Source: Siphonodentalium dalli
Taxonomy: Eukaryota; Mollusca; Scaphopoda; Gadilida; Siphonodentaliidae
Reading direction: 5' to 3'
NCBI GenBank assembly: GCA_032622095.1
Contig: CP136064.1
Span: forward strand, 258,581,863-258,645,862
DNA: 64,000 bases
Positions within the stretch are counted from its first letter, which is position 1. Each line of letters starts with the position of its first letter. The translations under genes were made by a program, and so were the position numbers. Positions 1 to 10,076 of this stretch are shown piece by piece. The notes under the pieces were generated by a model. It saw only the letters and a program-made list of their open reading frames with translations, searched no databases and was not told the origin of the DNA.

Positions 1-288
1 TCATAGCAATTCAGCAGGACCCACCATCATCATAGCAATTCAGCAGGACCCACCAGCTTCATAGCAATTCAGCAGGACCCACCAGCTTCATAGCAATTCA
101 GCAGGACCCACCATCATCATAGCAATTCAGCAGGACCCACCAGCTTCATAGCAATTCAGCAGGACCCACCATCATCATAGCAATTCAGCAGGACCCACCA
201 GCTTCATAGCAATTCAGCAGGACCCACCATCATCATAGCAATTCAGCAGGACCCACCATCATCATAGCAGGCAGGACCACTTAGCCTA
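1..288. repeat. 30-bp minisatellite
   Basis: Nine 30-bp units contain AGCAATTCAGCAGGACCCAC and alternate between two endings (CATCA and AGCTT types), followed by a truncated tenth unit. The array continues beyond the left edge. It lies in the intron after exon 10. Confidence 0.95.
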
Positions 289-540
289 TAACCAGGGGTG
301 GCAATTTAGAGGTGCCAAATCAGATCGGTCATCTAACTAACTGGATGTATCGGGTGTACTGAGATATATGATAGAACTAACGTTTAAAGATTCCCGGTAT
401 TATTTAACACAAAATTTTGCATACCGCATATACCATTATTATGGCACACTGAAATGAGTTATACTTGCTACCACCATCATTCGTACTGCACAGGTATAGC
501 GAAAATCCACAAAACTACCCATTTGTAATACCAAACTGCA

Positions 541-803
541 AGGCAGAGTTCTGTCCCCTCGCTATGCTGGTCTGGCCACTGCCATCACTTATATATACAT
601 AATTAAATATATCATTTTTTATCCAAGAGTTTTGCCGATTATAATTCATTCTGGTTCTACTAGCCAATTTCCAAATGAATATGGATAGTTCGGGATCTCA
701 AAAGTCAAGTCCTAGCTAAAAAAATGCTTTCCTCACATTATGTGTATGTGGTGTTGGGCCAATCGTGGTCAGGCCAGCGAATCAGGGACTGAACTCTGCA
801 TTA
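541..803. mobile_element. Foldback MITE, GGCAGAGTT family
   Basis: The left end AGGCAGAGTTCTGTCCCCTC is matched in inverse by GGGACTGAACTCTGCATT at the right end, with further inverted similarity inside. Other members are at 12768-13740 and 32907-33300, with arm fragments around 17570-17660. No coding capacity. Confidence 0.75.
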
Positions 804-849
804 CAATTTGAAGTAGTATGTCGAAAACGATCGAACAATCTCATAATTA

Positions 850-1030
850 AGAATGCTCTTTGTTATCTACTGCTTTTGGGCAACAGAATCATCAACGCTC
901 TTTATCAGAGATGATCATCAGAATTTTTGCTTGGCTGAGCCTGACACAAAAAATTCAAAACGTGTTGAAATTCGTCCTTTGAAAGACGATATTTGTCCAT
1001 CAAGGCCTTCTATTACGGTATGTTCATACT
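850..1030. repeat. Dispersed repeat, second copy near 55000-55170
   Basis: The stretch from TCTTTGTTATCTACTGC to AAACGTGTTGAAATT is similar in order and wording to 55010-55170 (CTCTTTATTATCTACC to AAACGTGTTAAAATT). The 73-codon open frame here is therefore repeat-derived and is not called as a gene. Between 1031 and 1500 I see nothing else. Confidence 0.5.
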
Positions 1031-1500
1031 CTGGCATTTTCTCATATAAAACCCTATATGGTGCCAGAATATGAACGGCAACATACACATCAAATGTATA
1101 TTCACAAAGCTAACAACACGAGAAGTAAAATTTTGATAGTTCCACAATGTAACGGTGCTAATAACACACTGCCTTAAAGTACCTGTATTATACTATTATT
1201 CATCCTTGCGAGATAATTGCATGCTATTGACAAGCAAATTTTGATAGCATCGCTACAAGTACCAGACTAATAGTGGAACTACATAGTTTTTTGTTACTTC
1301 TCATGTAGTTAGTTGTGGTATGGTACGGACACTGGTACGGATGCTTTTTTTATAAGCATTTTTGCCTTTGATTTCTGGCATATTGCAGCTATCTATACTG
1401 TTATGCCTGCAAAATAATGCATTGCACACTTTCCAGTATAAGAATGTACCCATAACCATTTCATGACTGAAGATTCCTGAATTTTTGCGAAAACTCTGTG

Positions 1501-2824
1501 CCAATGCATTCTCGTATATATGCGAGTCGACCATAGGTCGCCTCGCATATGTAAGAGAATACATTGGCCTAACATATAATTTTTTATAATTGTTAAAATG
1601 TAAGAAAAACTGAAAAAAAAAAGGGTCAAAGAATGTAAGAAAAAATGATAAAAATTGTTGAAGAATGTAAGAAAAAATGATAAAAATTGATAAAGAATGT
1701 AAAAAAAAAATGATAAAAATTGTTAAAGAATGTAAGAAAATATTATAAACAATGTTGATAAAGAATGTAAAAAAAGAATGATAAAAATTGTTAAAGAATG
1801 TAAGAAAATATTATAAACAAGAGCACGCCGTCGGGGCGTGGTATAATATGCACGTTTCTGGAGTAGAGTGGGGCAAGGTTTAATTCATTTGTTTGAAACC
1901 TTTGACTTAAGACGAAAGAATAACTAAAACACAATAACTTCAAGTGTGGTATTTTTGACTGGAAAACCAAAAATAATTTTAAAATATTTATTTTCGGCTA
2001 TTTTCAGACAAAAAAATCCTATAACTCCGGCAAAAATGGTCCGATCGGACTCAAATTTGAACTTGACCTGCAAAATCATGTAGACAGAACCCATATTTGA
2101 ACTTGATCTCTATACCAAATTTGGTTCATTTCACTCGATTCAATCTAAAGTTATCATCTGGAAACCGCATATCAGGTCAAATCTAAGTCAAATAAGGGGC
2201 ATAACTCAGTCAATATCATGCGGACGAAACCCATATTCAAACTTGATCTGTCTTTTGGGGTGGTAAACTAATATACCAAATTAGGTTCAGTTCACTTGAT
2301 TCAATCTAAAGTTATCATCCGGAAACCACAAATCAGGTAAAATCTAAGTCGAAAAAGGGAGATAACTCAGTCAAAATCATGCGGACGAAACCCCTATTCG
2401 ACATTGATCTGTATTTTGGAGTGGTAAACTAATATACCAAATTTGGTTCAGTTCACTTGATTCAATCTAAAGTTATCATTCGGAAACCGCAAATCAGGTA
2501 AAATCTTAAGTCGAAAAAGGGGCATAACTCAGTCAAAATCATGCAGATGAAACCCATATACGGACTTGATCTATATTTTGGTGTGGTAAACTAACATACC
2601 AAATTTGGTTCAGTTCACTCGATTCAATCAAATTAAAGTTATCATCCGGAAACCAAAAGTGGATGGACAACGGATGGACATACGGCGGACGGACGACCCA
2701 TTTACATAATACGACCGTTTTTTCAAACGGGCATATAAAAATGATAAAATTGTTAAGCCAATGCATACTCTTATATATACAAGGCGACCTATGGTTGACT
2801 CGCATATATAAGAGAATGCATTGG
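1501..2824. mobile_element. Composite element bounded by two inverted 67-bp hairpins
   Basis: The hairpin modules 1501-1567 and 2758-2824 are in opposite orientation (CTCTGTG outside the left, GGCACAGG outside the right). The interior holds an A-rich degenerate tandem stretch (AAAGAATGTAAGAAAA units, 1600-1820) and a pearl-like 161-bp array (about 1860-2700). It uses the same terminal modules as the shorter copies at 7048-7485 and 13268-13547. Confidence 0.7.
1860..2705 (+). repeat. Pearl-like tandem array, about 161-bp unit
   Basis: CAATCTAAAG recurs at 2141, 2302 and 2463, a spacing of 161 bp, with a fourth diverged copy near 2630. Units include ACCAAATTTGGTTCAGTTCA and AAAATCATGCGGACGAAACC. 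The array ends in GGATGGACA...GGCGGACGGACGACCC. Core units of about 160 bp followed by a GGAC-type tract are the hallmark of bivalve pearl elements, which are non-autonomous and Helitron-like (family knowledge). Confidence 0.75.
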
Positions 2825-2829
2825 CACAG

Positions 2830-4168
2830 GATATTTAATGTCGCGCCAGCGCAGCTCCAGTCATGAAAGGGTTAAGTGGACTCATAGGTCTGATATAATT
2901 ATTTTATAGCTAATAAAACATACATATCGCAGTAGTATGTGGTGTTCTTGACAGGGTTCACGCTGAAAATAATTCACATTTGGCAAAAATATTTTCATTT
3001 GGCAAGTCACGTATTAATTCATCAAGAAAGTTGAAAAATATTTGGTCAATCAATACCATTCTTTTCAGGAAACTCTTACAATATAATTATATTAGTGGCG
3101 TAGGAAAAGTTAACACCTCTGTTAAAATGCAGTTAATATGATAGCTATTAGTAATGAGGGATTGGAGGGATTAACCGTATATAGTGTTGTGGTTGTGTTT
3201 ACATAGCTAATCCTCTTGTGATGTGCCCTTCTGATGAAGCAACCCTTCGACAATTTTATTGTTCGGTGATTAGTTTATTTTTGTATGATAAACCAAAGTA
3301 GAGATTGAGAATAATTATTAACTAATTGCTTTCCTATCGATATAAAAAGTCGTTCAAACCACGAGTGTCGAAACATAAGACTCAATTGAGGTTACATAAA
3401 ATGGTACTATCGGGATAGCATTTGGCAAATTCGAAAGCAATTTGGCAAAAAATATTTTCATTTGGCAACTTATTTGGCAAAAATAAATTTCGGTCCAGCG
3501 CAAACCCTGGTTCTTGATTGTTCCTGAGCGACAAGTTACCAACAAGTCTGAGTTTAGTGTGCCTGTCATTTGCAGAATGAGGTCCCCAGAGGGTGAATTT
3601 GGTGATGCTAGCCCGCTATATGGGACAGCATCACTATCATCTGCTATGGGAGACATAGACTCAGATTGAAGTTTCCAAATGGTGAATATTGTTTGTGATG
3701 TACACCCATTGGGAACCTCGATTATGCAATGTGGCATCTGCCAATTTGGGTATATAGAGAAACTAAACTAAATAAGATATAGAATCTATGTGAAGAAGTT
3801 TCTATAGAAATTTTATAATAAATAAACTTTCCAGAGAAGATGAGGCCTAAGCAGAATGGGGTCCCCAGAGGGTGAATTTAGTGATGCTAGCCCGCAATGC
3901 GATTCTGTAAATAACAAGTAGCAGAGGACGTGAAAACCTCATACCATCTCGCTTTGTGATGCCTATTTTCAATCGTAAAATGTATTTCTTCTCCAGGTGA
4001 TCATATATGCGTCCAGGGCAAAACCATAGTACCTTCCAGAAACGAAAGGGCTTCTAGAGAAAAAAAACAATATTAGCCAGATAGGCGGCCGTTCAGACCA
4101 AGAGGCAGCTATGTCGACCAGAGAGGTGTCAGATCGAATAGTATACAGTAATAAGTATACAGTGATAG
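2830..4168. other. Intronic, with fragments of the hAT-like foldback family
   Basis: Fragments with GCAGAATGAGGTCCCCAGAG occur at about 3570-3625 and 3855-3895 and belong to the family seen complete at 33617-33870. The motif CATTTGGCAA recurs several times (2980-3490). I see no coding exon, and the 127-codon open frame at 3354-3737 overlaps the repeat. Confidence 0.6.
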
Positions 4169-4169
4169 G

Positions 4170-4308
4170 AATAACACACCTACAGTAATGCCCTAAATAA
4201 TTGACTCCATAACCACAGCAGAATTATGGGTAAATTCTGAAAAATTACCCATAATTCTGCTGTGGTTATGGAGTCGATTATTTAGGGCATTACTGTAGGT
4301 GTGTTATT
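4170..4308. mobile_element. Near-perfect palindrome built on a CAGTA-type MITE arm
   Basis: Arms of about 64 bases run from AATAACACACCTACAGTAAT inward to AATTATGGGTAA, with a short spacer, and then repeat in inverse. The MITE arm (CAGTAATGCCCTAAATAATT) is shared with 5137-5349, 15634-15846 and 29662-29846. Here the pairing continues about 11 bases beyond the element ends into flanking DNA. Confidence 0.85.
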
Positions 4309-5136
4309 CTTATCGCAATATGGTTGCATAAATGCCTGTGTGTTAAAGTTCAATTCAGTTGTCATGTTTTATTTTACAAGTGGAACACTGATTTAGGGAC
4401 TCCAAATATACCACATGTGACACTAATATATAACAATTTCTTTGATCTATATGTTGGAAGAAGGATGTTGTTATGCACTTTGAAGATATGATTCCTCTGT
4501 GTGGACGAGATAAATATGAGATCATCTTCCGTTGGAACAGTTTCAAGGACAAATCACTTTCATTAAGCTAATTGCGCTCTTCCTACCCAGGCCCAAGTGT
4601 TTTTACTTTGCATTTCCACCCACATGAAACCCACCATTTAAGTTGAAGCAATTCTGCATTTAGCATATTAAGTAGGTGGCGGGGCGGTGAATAAACCCAC
4701 ATTCGAGTGTCCTGAATAGACTGGAATGACTCATATTGACACCAAATATAAATTTAAAATTTTACATGGTCGCGAAAAAATAACAGAATTAAAGGAACCC
4801 CTGTCACAGATTCCAATTCCAACTCGATGTTTACAGACACATTATAACTACTAAAATGAATGTATATGTTCAGCTTGGCTTATACACTGGACCAATATAC
4901 TATAATCAAGAGAATGGGTTTTTCCCAGACCAATATTTGTTCTTTAATAACACAATATTTTTTTTGTCTGGTTTCTGGCATGGAAAATAATGCATTGAAA
5001 ACAAAAGCAATGTTTTCATTGTTGTTGACCTTCAATGTGATGCCAATGTCAACCCATTAAATACTTCTAGCACTTTAAATGGTAAGGATATATTTCCTGT
5101 ATAATTGTATGATGTACATCCGGCCATGGGTAGATA

Positions 5137-5349
5137 CAGTAATGCTCTAAATAATTGACTCCTTAACCACAGCAGAATTATGGGTAACTTTTCAGGATTT
5201 AGTCGGAAATATGGCTTGTTGCCATTCATCAGAAAGCTCTCAGCGAGAGCTTTCCGATGAATGGCAACAAGCCATATTTCCGACTAAATCCTGAAAAGTT
5301 ACCAATAATTCTGCTGTGGTTAAGGAGTCGATTATTTAGGGCAATACTG
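5137..5349. mobile_element. CAGTA-type foldback MITE with TA flanks
   Basis: 213 bp with long inverted arms (about 105 bases each) starting CAGTAATGCTCTAAATAATT and ending in its complement. TA dinucleotides flank both ends, as expected for Tc1/mariner-derived MITEs. The centre is AAAGCTCTC...GAGAGCTTT. Confidence 0.85.
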
Positions 5350-5351
5350 TA

Positions 5352-7047
5352 GGTATGGCATTTCTGGGTCCTACTCATATAATAAAAGCTGAGTGATCTC
5401 AAATGAACGTATATGACCTGATTGTAAGTTGATGCACATTATTACAAAATATAAAGTACTCATATTTGTGGGAATAACTACTTTTTATTTCAGGATTCCC
5501 ATTTCTGCCATTGAAAACAACACATGTATGATTTCATGATTCCCGTTTCTGCCATTGAATAGAATACATGTATTGTATCCATGTGTTCCTCAATATCCTA
5601 TTGGTTATTGGAACAGACTGCAGATGGAAAATTGTGTGATGAAAACTTAGAGTGTTCATCCATTTCGTCATCTAGTAGGGGCTAGTCCCCACATTAGATA
5701 ATTCCTTGCTCTGCATGCACATATTTGTCGCATATATACTGGTGATGCAGGTAAACTGTGGATATGGATGCTCAATATGTTTAATGAGAAAGCGTTGAGA
5801 GATTTCTCCACCTTGAAATTTCTATGCAACTGCACTTATTTGAGCTGGTCGAAATTCCATTTCCACCCCATTGCCACTGGGATGGAAATTTCCAACTGGT
5901 ATTTCAAACCTCAAACTTTCCAAATGTTGGAAATTTGCAACCAGAAACCCAATAAGGTTGAATTATTTCCAACTGATGGCCATTTTACTCCCATATTTTG
6001 ATCAAAGGTAGGAAATTTGTCACTGATGTAAAATCAAACTATGAAAACAATATAAAATATTATTGTGTGAAATTTCCAAATAATATTGTATCAGGCATGA
6101 AATTTCCAACTGTATAAAATGTTTACCAATGTTGGGGAGGTGGGGTGACACTCCCAAACAGACCAATCCCCCCTGTTGCCACCTCCCTGTATGCAGTAGA
6201 TAGTTAATACATGTAAATACTTACTGGTATATTAATTATGTATACACCGCAACAGGACATGCATGCGCAAAACTGTGAAACCATGAAACTGCTAGCTTTA
6301 ATTTTTGTTTGAACACAATATATCGCTTTAACTCTCAATTTACAACACTGTCATCCATGCATTTCGTTATAGACACCACAAGTGTTAACTATCAACTTAC
6401 AACACTGTCCTCCATGCATTTCGTTATGGACACCAAAACTTCAGTTTTCGTCTGCCACAACATCTTCAAAAAATCGTCCACAGTATCGACAGTTGGACCT
6501 GCAATGAAACCTGAACATTAAAGAGGGTATCATACACCCCCCCCAGGAACCAGGAGTGCTGTATTTATTGTCGTAACTGGGGGTCTCGAACCCCAATGCA
6601 TCTTTAACTTTATCTACAGTAGCACTTGCAATAAAACCCAAACATTAAAGGGATACTATACTCAAATGTTGTTGTTGGTTTCTATAGTCTCTGGGTCATA
6701 GAAAAAGGTAACCATTTTTCCATTATTTGAAAGTTTGTTGAGTACGAAATAATGTTACAGATAGCAAATTAGTCGGAATGCGAAAATCCAAATTGTCTGT
6801 GAGTGGCTTGAGTTTACTCCCCGTATCAACATACTGTTTTACACGATCATGTGTGCCATGCGTTTACCAATCCACTATCCCTCAATTAATTTGATTACGT
6901 CTTGTACACGGAAATTCGTAATTTAATTTATGGATCCAGCCATAAATTAAATTTATATCAAATTATTAACTTTTATTTTAAGATAACCGATTAAACTGAT
7001 CGTTCACAGAATACGTCTTCGACTCAAATTACACATTTTTCTATATA
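5352..7047. other. Intron without recognised gene
   Basis: The motif GGAAATTTCCAAC and variants recur at 5850-6120, as they do at 11400-12080 and once near 62700, suggesting a degenerate repeat family. A short local duplication is at 6330-6430 (CATCCATGCATTTCGTTAT type). I see no exon, and open frames of up to 77 codons here lack support. Confidence 0.5.
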
Positions 7048-7485
7048 TGTGACCCGCCATATCAAATCCAGTCGTAAGTCAGGATTTTTTTACCCTGTGC
7101 CAATGCATTCTCCTATATATACGAGTCGACCATAGGTCACCTCGCATATATAAGAGAATGCATTGGCCTAACAATTTTTTACAATTTTAATAATTTTTTC
7201 TTGTGTTCTTTAACAATTTTATAATTTCACCCATACAGAGCCCCAGACAAACATGAGCAGACAACACTCTTCTATATGCTTCTATATATAAGTGGGGCTC
7301 CCTGCAGGGTAATGGATGTTTTTTATTTTATGTCCTAAAAATTGTAAGAAACATTTATTAAAAAAAAATGATAAATTGTTAGGCCAATGCATTCTCTTAT
7401 ATATGCGAGGCGACCTATGGTCGACTTGTATATATAAGAAAATGCATTGGCACAGGATTGACTGGATTTGATATGGCGGGTCACA
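7048..7485. mobile_element. Double-hairpin MITE, copy 1
   Basis: TIRs begin TGTGACCCGCCATATCAAAT and contain, just inside, a 67-bp hairpin (7100-7166 and 7384-7450). The interior has CAGAGCCCCAGACAAACATG and CTCCCTGCAGGGTAATGG. Copies 2 and 3 are at 46093-46518 and 61597-62040 (there in inverse order). The flanking sequence is TA-rich (TATA on both sides), so the exact target duplication is uncertain. Confidence 0.85.
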
Positions 7486-8772
7486 TATTATCGATATTAG
7501 ATCGTTGTTATTACCGGGAATTTATTGAAAATGGCGTACAATACCCCTTTAAAGCATATAGATCCACATTTGATGAAATTCTTTATATTTCAAAATGGAT
7601 TGTCTCAAAATCTGTCTAAACATCTTTTTGAGCTTAGATCATGTGACTAAATGTGACATAAAATTTATGAACCATCAATCAGTTGAAAATAATAATCTCA
7701 CTCTCTGTTTTTATGAAACTAATATGTTTAAATTTTAATTGTGTTCAGTTACCATACCAAGATCTTCAGCAAAATGTCACCTTTTCATGTTCACGAGTGC
7801 AATGATCATATCTCAAGGTTATGAGAGGGAACTTATTTTTTCTTTATTCAAGAAATTTAATTAGTTATCTTCAAGGTGAGGAATCACGTGGTTTCAAGTT
7901 GATGAGTATCACGCATTCAAACGTGACCAGAAACGAGGAAAAAGGTAATAAACTATCATATGATAATGATATATTACATAGTATTTTGGCAGCTACGACC
8001 ACATGCTATACTATTTTATCAAACAAGTTGATATACTTCATTTGTGTCCAAACTCACAGTTGTTTGCTCTAACATTCTAACCAAAGTTCTCCTTGATGTA
8101 TAGACTTGTGTATTCCACGAACCTTCGACTGACAACTTTGGTCAGAATGTTATAGAAAACTACCAAGTATTTCCGAACAAGTAAGGTATCAACCTGTTTT
8201 AAATATAAACTTGTATATGCTGGTAACAGTCAAAATATTAAGTTTTGTGCCAGTTAATTCCTCATATATTATGTTTTTGTGTGTTTGCACATTTTGAATG
8301 CATGGTACTCACCAATCTCGAAACCGCGTGGTTCCCCCACCGTGATTTTCATTTAGAACACAACCAGACATACATGCATAACTCATTAACCGATTCATCG
8401 CCACTTATAAATCATGCCATGAATCTCTACTCTGCATGGCTAAGCAACGAGACCATTTATGTCGTAAAACTGTGATGTCACCGGTCCTGTCAAACTTTCC
8501 AATCGATGTACTTTCTGCCATTTTAAGGGGTATCCAATCTCCAAAATGTTATATATTCACGTCGCCACGTTGTAGTGTATGGGTAACTAGACCCCACTGC
8601 TTCTGAATTTAATCAAGCAACCGTATTTAAACGATAATAATATATTCTTTTCAAAAATGCATATTTTCCATTCCGGAAGTTCCATAATACAAAACTCAAG
8701 GGACATTACTAGCTTCGATCCATGTCAAAATAAAATAGAGTTATTCCTCCTTATTGAAAATGATATAGTACA
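7486..8772. other. Intron, nothing recognised
   Basis: AT-rich sequence without clear repeats. The inverted pair AACATTCTAACCAAAGTT (8072) and AACTTTGGTCAGAATGTT (8129) makes a small imperfect hairpin. Open frames at 7821-8072 and 8245-8475 show no domain or splice support. Confidence 0.5.
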
Positions 8773-9009
8773 GTCATCAACAGATCTACCCTAAGAAATC
8801 CAGATGATATTACAAATGCATGGGCCGATTACAATGAACGCTTATATTCTCTATTGGAATCAAACACCTTCGACAATGCTCACTACACATACCGGTATGT
8901 AAATTCATATGTTGACAAACTAGTATCAAATAATTATAATGTTTCTTATTCCACTGCGCATAAGAGATCATATCCCACCAGTACAAAACCTGGGAACTTT
9001 TTGATGTGA
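8773..9009 (+). pseudogene. LINE ORF2 fragment (linker before reverse transcriptase)
   Basis: A 79-codon open stretch ending in TGA reads DDITNAWADYNERLYSLL, then FDNAHYTYRYVNSYV. The pattern AWAxYxExLY, FDNxHY, VxxxV resembles the segment between endonuclease and reverse transcriptase in CR1/jockey-type LINEs common in molluscs. There is no start codon and no RT core follows. It is a dead fragment, on the strand opposite to the host gene. Confidence 0.5.
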
Positions 9010-9835
9010 CAGCACAGGGAAGTGAATAACATCGAAAAAACAGTGCAGGTAATCGAGTTCATAGTTATTAACTGTTCCTTAATTAATAATGTACTTCATT
9101 GTATGTAGGTGAAGGTCCCCAACTTGATATTGCACAATTTAGTGATTTTGCTTTGCATCGGTCACAGTTATGGAATTTCTCCCGGGTAATTAATTCAATG
9201 AACTTGCCACCGAGCATTTAGAGAACTTACCTTGGGCTGAGATGTAAGTCTGGTCCCGCTCATATCCCTACAATAAAGTTGTTTAAAGACTGGTTATTGT
9301 AAACCATATTACAGCCTGTAGCATGATCATGAATAAATTTCACACAAGGGCCGTAAAACAGACTGAAACACAACAATTCTATCATAACAAACACCCTTGT
9401 GATTTAATTATGGAAAGGTTGGGGGTAGGGGGGGTTGGGGGGGAAATCGAGGCAAATATGTATATGAATAATTTGGTCAGATAGTTTCCTGCCCATGAGC
9501 CCGAGTTTAGTGTGTCACTTGCAGAATGAGGTCCCCAGAGGGTGAATTTAGTGATGCTATCCCGCATAGCCTAGGCCTCATCTTCTCTGGAAAGTTTCTT
9601 TATTATCAAATTTCTATAAAAACTTATATGGTAACTAATGCCGCGAAAACCTGTTTACATTAATAATTAAGTATGCTGCGATTGGCTGATGAAATATCAT
9701 AATTGGCCAATAGCAGCACGATTACTATAGTCTATATAATGCGAATCGTGGAAGTAGATATAGTGATAGACCATCTTTAAATATTTGACGCAAAATTTTT
9801 GAACTCCCCTCCCAGGCCCACCCCCCACCTACAGC
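9010..9835. other. Intron with a hAT-like repeat fragment
   Basis: 9500-9570 carries GCAGAATGAGGTCCCCAGAG and GTGATGCTATCCCGC, a fragment of the foldback family at 33617. A G-rich stretch is at 9418-9448. Nothing else was recognised. Confidence 0.6.
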
Positions 9836-10030
9836 ATTAACGTACCTTTATATAGTTTATGTACCACCCCCTAAACCCCCCCACCGTACTCCACTGATGT
9901 ACCTTGATATAGTTTGCATTTATGTACCGCCCCCCACCATACACCATTATCGTATCTTGATATAGTTTGCGTTTATGTACCCCCCATATACCATTAACAT
10001 ACCTTGATATAGTTTGCGTTTATGTAGTCT
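9836..10030 (-). repeat. Tandem copies of the exon 10 end plus 5' splice site
   Basis: Read on the minus strand, the last 22-24 bases of exon 10 (ACGCAAACTATATCAAG) and the following donor recur four times, with boundaries at 10003, 9956, 9903 and 9846 (spacings 47, 53 and 57). The junctions are AAG/GTATGT (true donor), AAG/ATACGA (GT lost), AAG/GTACAT and AAG/GTACGT. Spacers are G-rich on the minus strand (C-rich on plus) and of unequal length. In the exon frame an in-phase TAA follows the true junction after GTA TGT, so use of the distal donors would stop translation at once. Confidence 0.85.
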
Positions 10031-10076
10031 GAATGGAGATTACTAGACGAAGTCAGAACAACTCTGGAATGATCGT
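10003..10076 (-). CDS. Exon 10: PTP domain, DYINA motif (last exon seen)
   Basis: The acceptor GGCTTTATTTTCTTCAG and donor GTATGT bound 74 nt (phase 1 to phase 0; residues 1486 to 1510). With the base carried from exon 9 it reads YDHSRVVLTSSSNLHSDYIN then ANYIK, the second conserved block of classical PTPs. The next block would be GY followed by FIAxQGP. I searched 1-10002 on the minus strand for that block and for the WPD loop and found neither, so the remaining catalytic exons should be left of the window. The 3' end of this exon and its donor are copied in tandem in the intron just downstream (9836-10002). Confidence 0.92.

Noticed and set aside
1-288. Regular 30-bp repeats resembling a CRISPR array
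   Set aside because: Units abut directly with no unique spacers, and the genome is animal; it is a minisatellite.
8245-8475. Small plus-strand ORF and an AATCTC...GTGAGT-like donor on the minus strand as a further PTP exon
   Set aside because: The translation upstream of the donor does not match FIAxQGP or any later PTP block.
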